DNA of 64,000 bases. Source: Syngnathus acus (lineage: Eukaryota; Chordata; Actinopteri; Syngnathiformes; Syngnathidae). Below are positions 10,701-22,329 of this stretch, piece by piece. The stretch spans positions 496,001 to 560,000 of the forward strand of contig NC_051099.1 in assembly GCF_901709675.1 (NCBI RefSeq), read 5' to 3'. Both the position numbers and the translations under genes were made by a program. Position 1 is the first letter of the stretch. Each line of letters starts with the position of its first letter. A model generated the notes under the pieces. It had not been told where the DNA came from, did no database searches, and saw only the letters and a program-made list of their open reading frames with translations.

Positions 10701-13700
10701 GCAGATCGCCCGCCGCCCCTGTAGCCTGCTTGTTGTTTCGGGCCTCGCAGATAAACTTTACCTTCGTGAAGTTGCCACATGCAAAGCCAGCCAGCCAGCG
10801 AGCCACCCCTCCCTCCCTCCCTCCCTCCCTCCCTCCCTCCCTCCCTCCCTCCCTCCCTCCCTCCATCCATCCATCCATCCATCCATCCATCCATCCATCC
10901 ATCCATCCATCCTCCCCCACTGTAGCGCTTCTTCCACTAGCAACTTGCACTAGGATGACCCTCCCCCCAGTCTAACACACAGCTGTCTGGGGACCCAAGG
11001 CGACATTTGTGCAGTCACTCTCTTTAAGTAGCAAAAAAGATGAAGCAATCACAATCTCCGGTCATTTTATATGCTATTTTATGTCTGTACGGCGGCCACC
11101 TTGAGTGCCTTGAAAGGCGCCTTCTAAATAAAATGTATTATTATTAAGAATATGAAACGTTCAGCAAGTTGTTTTGCTTCCACATAAGGAGAGTCCACAC
11201 AAATGCGAACTTGGGGTTTAGCGCATATGCTTTTTTTTTTTTCTTTTATTGTTTTGACTGTGCTTTGCTTAAGTTTCTTTTCTTTCGCAAATGACCACTG
11301 CAGGAGACAAAGCAGAGGTAAGCTAAGCGCACACGACAAATCCAAGCGCTCCAAATGAACATCAAACTGCAAAATACACGGCCCTCCACCCCATCCACAA
11401 ATAAGCTAAAACCAACAAGTAAAGTCGTTGACGAATCTCGTTGGAAGCGTTTCAAAATTCTCTTATGCTGTTCTTGCAGCCGCCCAAGTGTTGTCGCCCA
11501 ATACGGCACCACTCAACCTCCGAAGACCCTCTGAAGGTAAGGCTTTTTTCAAAGTTATTTTCTTTTTTCACATGAAAACTTGTCTTTGTCATTCAGCAGG
11601 CAGCCTGGTGGAGGACATTGGTGAAATGATTCTTCAGCTGCGCAGACAGGTGGAGAACTTATTCAGCCTCAAGTACGGTAAGTGCACAAAGAAGTTGTTG
11701 TCGCTTATTTTTGGACGCACCGTTTTATTTTTCAACATGGTTTTGTTGCTCAGCTGAAGCTTTGGGCCTCCCCGAGCCAGCCAAGGTGCCCTACTCCAAG
11801 TTCCAAACGTACCCCGAGGACCTGTTTGTGAGCGGGCTGCCCGAGGGCATCGCCCTGCGGCGGCCCAACTGCTTCGGGGCGGCCAAGTTGCGCAAGATCC
11901 TGGCCGCCGCCAACCGCATCAAGTTTGTCATCAAAACGTGAGCGGAAACACCCACACTCGGTTGGCCTCGTGCCAAACAAAGGCAGAGCCAGCCAGCCAG
12001 CCAGCGTCATTGACGGCAGGCCTCATCGTGTCCGTAGGCCCGAGCTGCTGAGCGAGCAAGTCAAGCAAGAGATGCCTTCCGTCTGCGACTCGGGTGAGGG
12101 AGGCAAAGTCCAAAGTTTGATTTTCCCATTTTGGGTGCATCCTGCTGAGATGGTTCAAAGGTTTGACCTTCTGAATGGTTGGTTCTTCATAAAGAGCTGG
12201 ACGCTAAGGAAGTGACAGCGCTCACAGAGGACGCTACTGCGTTGTCCAAAAGACCCGCTTTCTCAGGTACCACCTCATTGGATGACTGAAGATAACTAGC
12301 TAACTCTGTGTAGCTCGCCCAAATGAGAGCGTTTTCCATCTCCAGAGTGCCTGGAGTCCAAGCTGTCCAGGATCGACCTGGCCAACACGCTGCGGGAGCA
12401 GGTCCAGGACCTGTTCAACAGAAAGTACGGCGAGGCGCTGGGCATCAAGTACCCGGTGCAAGTGCCTTACAAGCGCATCAAAAACAACCCGGACTCGGTC
12501 ATCATCGAGGGACTCCCGCCCGGGATCCCCTTCCGCAAGCCTTGCACCTTCGGCTCGCAGAACCTGGAGCGCATCCTGGCTGTTGCGGACAAAATTAACT
12601 TCACCATCACCAGGTGATTGCTCGTTGTTGTAAACCATGTTGTGGCTGTCAAATGAAGCTAAGCTAAGCGCTGCCTATCCATTTCCAGACCTTTCCAAGG
12701 ACTCATTCCAAAACCTGGTGAGTACAGAGCAACAGGCGCTCCAATTGGTACCTTGATTAAAAGCGCTCATAATGTTCTTCAGCACCTCGCCGGGTCACGT
12801 TACTCAAGAAGGCCTACGCTACCATAAATGGTTGGTAGGTTGTGGCTCACTTTTTAGTAGCTTAGCTTGTGGATAAATGCCATTTGTCTCCTGTTAGATG
12901 ACGACGACGACGATGTCAACCGAGTTGGGGAGAAGGTGGTCCTCCGCGAGCAGGTCAAGGAGCTGTTTAACAAGAAATACGGTAATGAAGCAAAGACATC
13001 GTACGCTGCCGCCGCCGCCGTCTGGGAAACATTTGTAGCGTCGCGTTGCTTTGTCTCTAGGCGAGGCTCTGGGGCTTGACCGCGCCGTGGCCGTGCCGTA
13101 CAAGCTGATCCGCGGCAGCCCCGCCAGTGTGGAGGTGGAAGGCCTCCCCGAAGACGTGCCCTTCCGGAACCCGGGTACCTACGATGCCGCCTGCCTGGAG
13201 AGGATCCTCCATGCCAAAGACAAAATCAGCTTCAGCGTCAAGAGCCAGCTACAGTAAGCAAGCAGTGTACAGCCAGCAATTTATGCTCAGAGAATTGATC
13301 AAATGCTAATAGTTGGTATTCAAATGATAACAGCTAGCTTGACAGCAACTGAGATTGCGAAATTGGGTGCCAACCAAAATGGATAGACTGCTAATATGAA
13401 TGTCCAATGTGTCTCTCACAGGCCTTTCTCTGAACTGTGCAGTCAGCCTTGCAACACAGGTATCAAGTCGTCATCATCATCACATACATTATTAACAAGC
13501 CTTTTGTTGATCTTGAACTTGTTTTTGTTGCCTAAGCATTAGCGCCCGAAGCCTCGACCAGTCGGCGGAAGCGCAAGCGCGTCCAGGAGACCCACCGAGG
13601 CCCCGCCCCCTCCTCCGCAGAGCTTGCCCCGTCAGCCAATCAGATTCCAGTCATGGTACGTGTGACATATCTGAGATGAACAAAATGGAGCCTTTCTTGG

Positions 13701-13833
13701 CTCTGGCTATCCATTTGCGTCATGACTGATTGACTCTCTGCTGCCTGCCATTTTGTGTCCTCAGCAGTGGCCAATGTACATGGTGGACTACAGCGGAGTC
13801 AACATGCAAGTACCAGGAAAAGTTAACTACTGA
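7703..13833 (+). CDS. gtf2ird1: General transcription factor II-I repeat domain-containing protein 1
   Basis: This is a nuclear DNA-binding regulator of the TFII-I family. Twenty-six coding exons total 3021 bases (1006 aa): 7703-7828, 7893-8034, 8126-8335, 8420-8603, 8786-~9090, 9185-9280, 9355-9438, 9552-9735, 9840-9865, 10049-10172, 10264-10307, 10372-10452, 10518-10637, 11480-11536, 11600-11677, 11754-11937, 12038-12093, 12195-12266, 12346-12613, 12689-12717, 12783-12830, 12898-12981, 13061-13253, 13422-13459, 13537-13655 and 13765-13833. There is an N-terminal leucine-zipper-like segment (SLVSALDS...SKLNAEVA). Five I-repeats lie at about residues 145-221, 355-444, 595-682, 725-814 and 840-932, each with EALG...VPY. 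A basic RRKRKR signal and the conserved end QWPMYMVDY follow. A SUMO-like IKTEPPD motif is present. The end and repeat count fit GTF2IRD1, not GTF2I. The donor near 9090 and the acceptor at 10049 are the least certain joins. Confidence 0.93.
10807..10911. repeat. Compound microsatellite (CTCC)n-(ATCC)n in a gtf2ird1 intron
   Basis: About 55 bases of CTCC units pass directly into about 48 bases of ATCC units. The tract lies in the large intron between the exons ending at 10637 and starting at 11480. It creates long spurious open frames on the minus strand. Confidence 0.95.
12783..12830 (+). other. gtf2ird1: Frame-preserving 48-base candidate cassette exon of gtf2ird1
   Basis: The stretch is bounded by TTCTTCAG and GTTGGT and keeps phase 1 on both sides. 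It encodes a basic 16-residue segment ([15 protein letters not shown]) between the GLIPKP and [12 protein letters not shown] segments. As I recall it, the human protein joins those two segments directly, so this exon is either fish-specific or alternatively used. Confidence 0.5.
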
Positions 13834-14933
13834 AGCCAGTCAAAGCCCAGAAATGGCGTGGTCAACAATCTGCCATTGTTGTTGTTTGGTTTGCTAACAT
13901 TGGCACTAAAAAGAAGTCACATTGTGTGCGTGCGTGCGTGCGTGCACCATTAGCATCCACGGCATCATTACTGACACTATTAAGTCATATCGTATGCTAA
14001 TGTTTGTACCTTTTTTTATTTATTCTATTTATTCAACTGTAACACCGCCGTGTGCAGGGATGCTAACTAAAACACTAACGCTTGGGGGCCTGTCTCATAC
14101 TCTGAATTGATACTTTGGAATTAAAAAGCCGAAGGAACAGTCTGTCTTAATTCCAGTTACAACGGCTGGCACGAGAAGCTTAAGATAGCCGTCTACAGCT
14201 TGACTCAAGGTGGCCACTTGTTGATGAGCTGACCTAGCTCCATCTTCATCCTGACTAACTAGCACAAAGCTAATGCAGCCGTTTACATCGTCATTCCAGC
14301 TAACTGGTCGTCAGCTAACGGTATTACCTTCACTGTGACCAACCGATTCGTGGCTGAGCCAGCGCAGCAGTCGAGAGCTTCAACCTAGTTAAGGACCGTG
14401 TGACCCTTACCCAGCTAAAATGCTGGTGGCTACTGAGCAAAAGAGACTAACTAGTTGTCCTTTGTTTTTCTTTCCATTATATCCAGCGTATGGACGCCCT
14501 GACCTCTCAAGGGGTTTGAGATTAACACAGCCTTTTGTACGTTAGCACATTTATGAAAAGCCATTTGAGCATTTATTCAATATCAAGTTTCAGGATTTTT
14601 TTTTATCCGCGACCGTATGACATTTCTGCGCATTAGGACAACTTTGACATTATACAATTTGACGAGTTAACCTAAAGCTCTGTATTAAGTAGCATGCAGA
14701 CATACTCGTGGAAAAGCCTACTAGTCCATGGACCTTCTGCTAGATATCAAGGATATGGAATAAATGCTCCGAGGGGCTTTTGCCTATATGTACCATTATA
14801 TTATGTGGCTAAAACAAACAGGTCAGTCTGAATGTATCAAGCAGGGCCCACTGTCCCTGACCTAACAGTAAAGAATGCTATGACTAATCCCCATGTGAAC
14901 ATGCTGTACCTTAACGCCAATTAGGCCTTTCCA

Positions 14934-14939
14934 AATAAA
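14934..14939 (+). terminator. gtf2ird1: gtf2ird1 polyadenylation signal
   Basis: An AATAAA followed by TTGTGTTGCC and T-rich sequence lies 1.1 kb past the stop codon. No coding signal is seen in 13834-14933, which contains several scattered GCTAGC-type motifs. The region is read as a long 3' UTR. An earlier AATAAA at about 14759 is an alternative. Confidence 0.5.
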
Positions 14940-15026
14940 TTGTGTTGCCTTGCATCGTTGTTTTGTTTTTCGTAGTTCTCAATTGATACCATAGAGTCTC
15001 TTTGTTGTCATCAATCATTTATTGCA

Positions 15027-15448
15027 GTGACTTGTGCCGCGAGAGGCGGGATCATTCATGTGAGTACAGGAAGTGAGGCCGTCCGTCCGTCCGTGATTGT
15101 CACCATTGGAGCACTTTCTTGGCTTTTGTCTTCAGATTGGCAGTCGGGGTAGAGCATCAAGCCGTGCAGGATTTGGCTACGACGCTAACCAAAAGAGAAA
15201 GTACGCCACGCCCATTTAGCAAAATAGACGAGTCCAAACGAAAAGGGTGCAGGATCCGATTCAAATGTTAACCAAAGCATGTGTTAAAGAACATGTCTTT
15301 TCTGACTTGTGGCTCACCGCTTGTTCAAATTTGGACTCCCCTAACCCCAACGCAGCATCACTTTGCTACGCTTTCAATTGCATAATTCTGACCCCTAGTT
15401 TTGTTTTCATTTTTTTAAATTGCAGATTTCTGCACCGTCACAACTAAA
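15027..15448 (+). other. Possible small coding exons of unknown identity between gtf2ird1 and dtx2
   Basis: Three phase-compatible pieces are visible. 15027-15059 follows a TTTATTGCAG acceptor and has a GTGAGT donor. 15136-15199 follows GTCTTCAG and has a GTACGC donor. 15425-15448 follows AAATTGCAG and ends in TAA. Joined, they read ...RGGIIHIG, SSRAGFGYDANQKRK and FLHRHN before the stop. No family is recognised. They could be an alternative 3' end of gtf2ird1, an independent small gene, or chance. The rest of 14940-15810 shows nothing else. Confidence 0.25.
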
Positions 15449-15810
15449 GTGCTACTTGAGTTTTGAATTATCGATGCCGTCACGACAACCGAGCGGAAAA
15501 CGTGGTTGAAGCTAGAAATGAAGAATGTACCACAACGCTTTCCTTTTCCCCAGAATAAGGTTTGTAGGAATGTAGCTGCATCAGAAGCGTAGCAGAAAAG
15601 GGGCTATTACAGCAACCGTGTTCACACAGCAGCGTGCTGCATTTCCAGCGCCTATTAGGCTCCCGTATGAGTTCCGAAGGTGGAAAAATGATCGGGTTCT
15701 TCCCGATTCCACTGCCTGTATGGTGGTGTTTATACCGCGGCCCGGTCTTGAATGGGTTCCCTTCCAATAGGAGGATGTGAAAAGGGGGGGGGGGGGCTGC
15801 TGCGGTTCAC

Positions 15811-18800
15811 TTAGCTGGAGGGGCCGGGGGCTTTGAGGCAGTCCTCGGTCACGCCCTGAGAGGCCAGCTCCAACAGGACATTGTCCAGATAGTTGGGATC
15901 CGGGAAGCCGTGTCCCGACAGGTTGGACATCATCTCCGTCTTGTGGTGGATGCCATTCCACACCACCGTGTCGGGCTCGCCGGTGGTGCTGGACGTGCCC
16001 ACCGTGAAGATGAGGCGGCGCATCCACGCAACCTTCAGCAGCTCCAGAACCTTTGGTCATACAAAAAAGGACACAGGATGAGGTAAGATGAAAAGAACGG
16101 GGTAGGGGTGAATCTATTGTGACGAACCCCGAGGTGTTATTTGACTCTGTTGCACTTCTGAGACGTTTTCAAAGTTCTATAATGAGAAACTGTGCCAGCC
16201 ACCCAGTGAGCAATAATTTGCTAGCAGCCTTGTGAACAAGCCCAGTTGATTGGGCCAGGTGCGCGTGTCAGGAGGAAATGTTTGGGATGGAATGCTTTCG
16301 GAGAGCACTTTGATTTTTAATCATGAGTCATGTTTTACATTTGCTGAACTTGTGCATGCATGCACAACACACTGCAGGAGTGTAGAATTAAAGCTGCCAA
16401 GGAAACGGACTGATGTCATTGAAAAACAGAGCCATGGAAGGAAAGTCAAGTCATCGAAAAAGTAAGTCAAACAAACCGTTTTTATGTTTGTGGGAGTGCG
16501 TTAGCCTTCATTGTTTGCTGTTGAATATGGATAATGTTGGCCTTGTTCATGACAAAGGAAAGACTACAACAGGTACTTTGGTGCTGCAGTTGAAAAACTA
16601 GTTAACGGCGCCGCCGTGCATAAAACATCAAATGAAACCTCAATTTGCCCTAAATCCCTTGGAAAGTTGTAGAATAGTTGCATTTGAAATGTTTAAGATA
16701 TTTCAAACACGTTAGTGCACCTTGTGGGTTAAAGTAGCCTTTGTTTGGACGCTTATGACAACCCCATCATGCTGGCTTACATGAGCCAGTTAGCATTTAG
16801 CTAACTGGTGGGTGGGATTTTCACATACCGCGGCTGGCTCCCAAAACATATTACCTTCCTGCCTTTGTCGCTGTCGGGCAAGAAGCAGAAGCGAGGAAAT
16901 CCCCGGCAGGTGAAGGGCTGTCCCGGGTTGGGATGCTCGGGACCCTGCGGTAGGCAGCGCAAAAGCGGCGGCCACCGTGAGCGAGCGAGCGAGCGAGCGA
17001 CGGCGCTTCTCATGTCTGGCCCAGGGCGCGGCCCACCTGTATTCCTGGCGGGATGCTGTAGATGATTTGGATGGTGCCGCAGTCCGGGTGTCCGGGCAGC
17101 GCTTGGGGGATGCTGTAAATCTCCATCTTGCCTTTTGGCTGCGTGCCCGTCTTTTCGCCGTAGATGGTCTTACACGAGGGGCACTGGAGGCTGCCGTCCT
17201 GCGGAGATAAAGAGAAGAGCGACTTGTTGATCCGATGTACTTTTGATGTAAATCACTTGGGGCTGTTGTGTGTGTGTGTGTGTTAAAGTGCGGAGTTGCC
17301 CATTTCATCTTTGAATGTTTTTGAAAGCATCTTTTTCAATTTTAACAATCATTTTCTCCATCCGTACCTTGGTGCCGTTGTTGTACATGGCCAGCATGCA
17401 GAGCATGTGCAGGGTGTGCCCGCACTTGACAAACTTCCCCACGGCGTCCGGCAAGATGCCCTGGCCGGCCTCCTCCGTCGTAGCCGGCGGCTGCGCCTCG
17501 TAGCCGGAGGGATTGGACAGTTGATCCATGCAGATGATGCAGTCCTGGGAAGTGAAACGGAAGGTGTCAGGAGACAAAAAGTTGCAAAGCATGCAGTCAG
17601 TAGAGCACGACCTCGTCCGGGACGCCGGGCACCGCCTCCATGTAACGTCGGATCACCTCCTCGGCTCTCTGAACAGAAGCTGAAAACGGAATACAGCCTT
17701 TAGAATCTCATGGGGAAATTTGCACCTTCTTTTTTGCGCGGCATGCAAAAGCCAGTTAGCGGGTAGCACGGACAAGACAGTCAAAGATGGGGAAAAAAGT
17801 TGGTGATGTGGGACGTTGTCAATTGCTTTCAAAACGACGTCGCGGGAGGAACGAGTGTCGGATTTTGACGCCACTGTAAATATGGCTTTAAATGGCGGTG
17901 AGTGACGTGGGCGCAGTCACCCCAAACTTGCTTTACGACAATGCTCTGGTGCGGGCTTTCGTGCTGTTGTGGGCCGCCAGCGCCGATCGCTTTGAACACA
18001 AAAGGGCAGGAGAAGCCAATGTCGGCCGTGCGTACCCGTCTGGCCTCTGATAGCATCTCACGAGGCAGATGGATGCTGGTGTGGTACACAACAAAAGAAG
18101 AGATGATCCATTTTTCTTTTCAGACCGGTATTAGTATGCCCCCCCCCCCCCCCCGCCTATACTTTGAGGTACGATGGATGGATGGATGACAGGTGACGAG
18201 AAGGACAAGACTGAGAATGGCAGAACGGGAGACAAGAGGACCAATGGAGGTGACGACAGGCTCCTCCGAGCGAGCGAGCGAGCGGCGTGGTAGCTACCTC
18301 TCCTGTGCTGCCTCTTGGCCCTCTTAACTGAACCGCCGCTGCTGCTGCTGCTGGGTCGGCCGGCGGGGGGGTAGCGGACGGGAGGCGGCAGCGGGAGCGA
18401 GAATTGCTGATGCGGCGGAGGAAGAGGAGGAGGAGGCTGCGGGAGGGGGGCGGTGGTGGTGGTGGTGGTGAAGTGCACGCCCAGTCCCACCGCTGACATC
18501 AAAATGGAGGCCATGCCTGGAGCGGGGTGGGTGTTTTGGGGGGGCAGGACCAAGGCGGGGCAAAGCAGGTGAGGTGCAGGAGCGGAAAGGAACAAATTGA
18601 AAAATAAAAACGGATGAGATGGAGCTGCCACAGTTGTCATGAAAAACACGTCTGGCCAAAAACGATTGATTTCCTCATTAGAACCAAAAAATGGTTTCCT
18701 TCTTTCTATGCAGACTTCAATTTTGAAAAGCAGAACGCCGGTAACTGCTCCCAATGGGCATTTTGTACAGTGAGCAGGTCGAGGGTCTCGACAAGACCAA

Positions 18801-20493
18801 AGCAGAGAGAAAGTAGAGGCACCTAAAACCCGAGTCGCCGCCGGAATCGAAATCTCCCAAAGATGAAAAATCAAAGACGAGCAAAGCGCAGAAAGGCGCG
18901 GAGATGGTCCAAGAAGCGTTTTTTTACCTGCCAGGGCCGAGCTGACGCTTGTGGAGCCGTTGAGCTGAACGGGGATGGAAGGAACGCTGCGAGAGGCAAA
19001 CAATTTGAGCGGTTAGTTGATGTCCCTGCTAGCCAGCATGAGCTCCACGTACTCAAGATGCCAACCTTAGGCCGTTGGCGCTCGAAGAGCCGCTCAGAAG
19101 GGGTGCGGCGAGCTGGCTGGCAGAAGGCGGCGGAGGCCAGGGAGTGCCCCAGGACATCCCCCCGACAGAGAGGGGCCTGCGGGGGTACGGGGAGTAGACG
19201 GAGGTCGGGTGGGCCGCCGCCGCCGCCACCCTGCCCGGCCCCTGCAGGTTGGGCCGGTTCAGGCTGCCCGATGAAAAGGAGTGGCGCGACCGGCTGGGCA
19301 TGGGACCTGTGGCCCCGTGGCTAAGACACTGCTGGCAGGAGCAGGGCGGGCCCCCGGAGGAGGAGGAGGAGGAGGAAGATGACGAAGAGGAGGAGGAGGA
19401 AGGGGGGACGCCGGCAGGAAGCGCCGAGGGCCCGGAGGGGATGGCCGGGGGTCCGAAGGAGGCCAGCGGGTAGGGAAGGTTGCACTGCCGCCGCACCTGC
19501 CGCCTGAAGCCTGACGATTTGTTGACCTGGGCCAGGGAGGTGAGGTCCACGATGTAGTTGTAGCCATGCGGGCCCAAGTCAGCCGTGCCCTGTCGGGCCT
19601 GGTAGCTGTGCTCCAGGAGGATGGAAGTGCGCGTCTCGTAGGGCGTCCAGCCACCCTCGTCGTTGGCCCACTCCCAGTACACGCCGCTGCCCAAGCCCGA
19701 CGACTGGGCGAACAGGGAGCGCCGTACTGACCGGGTTTTGCCTGGAGCAAGATTCAAGTCAATATGTGAAGTCATTTTCAAGAGCTCTTTGTTGAAATGC
19801 TGCAGACCGTGAATGGGAAAATGTGACAAAAATGTGGGAGACTGAGGTGCGTGCCTCAAGGGTTAACAAGTGAAGTGTCATTTGAATACCATTTCAACAA
19901 TCCCGGCATTTGCTTCGGTTATCGCCTTTTCTCTGACAGCCGTTCGGCCACCGTAGTTAACGCATCACCCTTCAGTTGGGACCTAAAAATGTCCTGTTAC
20001 TGACTCAACTGGACGGGTTTGTGCCTGGTTTGTCCGGCGAATCCGGTGGAGCAGCTCTGTCATTCAGATGACAACAAACGCCCCAAGGCTAACGTGCTAA
20101 GCTACTTAGCAGGGCCTTTGAAACGATACGCCTCAACAATGTTCAAGTAACTCACTCACCTGTGTCCTGTCGAAACTGCTTCAGACTGGCCACGTCGATG
20201 AGATACGGCGACAAGCCGGGGTCCGACTGGCCCAAGCAGATGGTGGTGGCGCCGGGTGCGCCACCCCGGTGGCCCCGCGGCGACAGGCAGCGCTCGATGT
20301 AAGCGCTCACCTGGCCGCTGTACGGCCGCCAGTGGCCCAGGTCGTCCTGCCATTCCCACACGGCTATCATGGGCTGCGAGTGGCCGGACGACGGCGACGG
20401 GACCGGGACTGGGCCCGCCGTAGCCGCCGCCGCCGCCGAGGGCCCGCTCCGGGAGCCGTTAACCCGCGCGCAGGAGCCCGACACAATCGCCAT
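15811..20493 (-). CDS. dtx2: Deltex E3 ubiquitin ligase 2
   Basis: This is a RING-type E3 ligase that modulates Notch signalling. Nine exons on the minus strand total 2025 bases (674 aa): 20493-20160, 19741-19066, 18986-18928, 18516-18298, 17679-17612, 17544-17368, 17198-17037, 16944-16855 and 16050-15811. Two WWE domains occupy about residues 35-195 ([15 protein letters not shown] and [15 protein letters not shown]). A Pro/Ser/His-rich linker has a run of about 15 serines. The RING (CIICMDQL...CGHTLHMLC...CPSC) spans about 453-522. The Deltex C-terminal domain with [11 protein letters not shown] and [12 protein letters not shown] runs to the end. The AVWEWQD opening fits DTX2 better than DTX1 or DTX4. 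The start codon is followed by an Ala/Gly-rich stretch, and the upstream region is CpG-rich. Confidence 0.93.
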
Positions 20494-22329
20494 CGTTTAT
20501 CGGCCCCGCTTTAGCTTGAGCTCGATGCTAACGTCACAGTGGAGCCTCGACGAAGGCTAGGCTAACGCTAGGCTAGCTGGGCTCGTTAAAGAACAGCATG
20601 ACGAACGCGTTAAAATTCCAATCATGGCACCTAACACAACCTTTGCTCACTTAAGACGATCTCCAAATCCATGATTGAGCAAGAATGCGAGACGCCGGAA
20701 GAGGGCTCAAATCAAATGCTAAACGTTCTTAGACCTTTCTTTTATTGTGACAGCGTTGTCTGGGTGCTTTCGTTCCGTCATAGCTGCCTTCATTAACTCG
20801 GGAAAAATACACTTTCTTTTCAAAGACCACCGTTGGAAGGCTGTTGAACATTTTCAGGATTGACATGTTTTTCAAACTGAAACAAACGCATCAAAGTAAC
20901 ACGTTTTATTTTGGGGTTTATGGTGTATATTTTATCAATGACATGTTGTATTCGCAAACGAGGTTGCTTAAATTGAGCTATTTCCAACTGTAAGCGAAGG
21001 CAGCATTCTCTCCCTGACGGCTGCCCCTTGCTGGCAGTATGTCGGTACAACATAGCTAGTGGCCTGCTCTACAATGACAGTAATTCCATTCTATTCTATT
21101 CTATTCTAGTCCACATAAGAATGTTGTTGTAGCGCCATTTTTTGGCATTTTGGTGCCAAGCTCTTGTAAATAACTTTGCCCAAAAGAAAAACAATCCCTC
21201 AAGACGGCAGTAAATCACTAGGTTTGTCCAAATCAAACTCCTTAAGTCACTTGACCAGAGTTTCTCCACATCACGAAACTATAAGATAGCACCACAGTAA
21301 TAGTGAATACGTGTGGTTTTTCAGCAAGTGACAAATGATAGGTTCGAAAAAGGAACGGCGAGTACGCTGGGGTGCCTTGTAATCATAGGAGGATTTGGGG
21401 CCAAGAAAGGTACACAATGTGAGGAGCCTCTGCAGATGGGACGCCCGACAGGCAGGCACTCCCATCTGCATCATCTTTGTGGCGTGTTGCACTCGGTCAA
21501 AATGCCACTCTTTTGATTTCCACTTAAAAGTGTGTTTCACTCTCATACTGAATTTCTTTCGGGTTTTGGGGTCAAAATATCAACTCCAGATCGTGCAGAA
21601 CCATTGATCCCCACGGGAGGGCGCCGCAGCCTAGCCTAGCCTAGCCTAGCCTAGCAGTCTCTGGGCGGTAGGCGGGCCCGGAGTCCAACTCCGGATCTGA
21701 TTGGTGGAGATGCTTCTGCACCTTGCGTCCCTCCGCACCTTGTGGCTTTTTCAAGTGGTAACGTCAAGGGAATCTGATTGGTGCAGACGCATTTGGCCGC
21801 CATCAATCCGCGACCCGATTGCTTGGGACGATTCCGACGTCGGTATTTCCTCGCGGCAAACTTTTTACCATGCTGACTTCCCTCAAAGAAGGCTACGGTG
21901 CCGTTTGGACGTATTGGACCGCTACTTTCGTCAAATATTAATGTGAGTAGTGTTTCAGTTGTCGTGACGCTACGAAAAATACCTTTTAAAAGGATACGAA
22001 CCGCACTTGGTCGAATCACTTTGAATTGAAATGGAGTCGGCAGCATCAACGCCGCCGGACGCAATAGAGGAGCAACGATTCATCATTTTAATCAGATTCG
22101 TCATTTACCGATGTACCAGAAAATGATACCAATAATTGTTAGTTCCCTCCCTAAAAGATAATCAGCCTGCTGTCATGGAGGATAACCAAAAAATGGAGAA
22201 TATGTATTTTTGTCAAGGTTGAAATTCCGAAGATTTGGACAATTTGAGATCAACAAAGGTTTCTGAACGATTAATCCATCATCAAAATGGTTGCGTCAAA
22301 ATGTTATAATCGATCGATGCAAGTGAAAT
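20494..22329. other. Divergent intergenic region between dtx2 and the FHDC-type formin
   Basis: No coding exon is seen. The 100 bases next to dtx2 are GC-rich with a CRE-like AACGTCACA and repeated GCTAGGCTA motifs. Short pentanucleotide tracts lie at about 21091-21112 (ATTCT units) and 21629-21656 (CTAGC units). The region probably holds both promoters. Confidence 0.5.

Noticed and set aside
10658-10975. Frames rich in DGWM or Pro-Ser-Leu repeats
   Set aside because: They translate the (CTCC)n-(ATCC)n tract in an intron.
11303-11317. Micro-exon reading GDKAE after a CTGCAG acceptor in gtf2ird1
   Set aside because: Including it breaks the phase into the next exon at 11480. Direct joining 10637/11480 keeps the frame.
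18324-19003. Long minus-strand frames rich in Pro, His and Ser around dtx2
   Set aside because: These run through introns. Only the spliced segments 18986-18928 and 18516-18298 fit the dtx2 protein.
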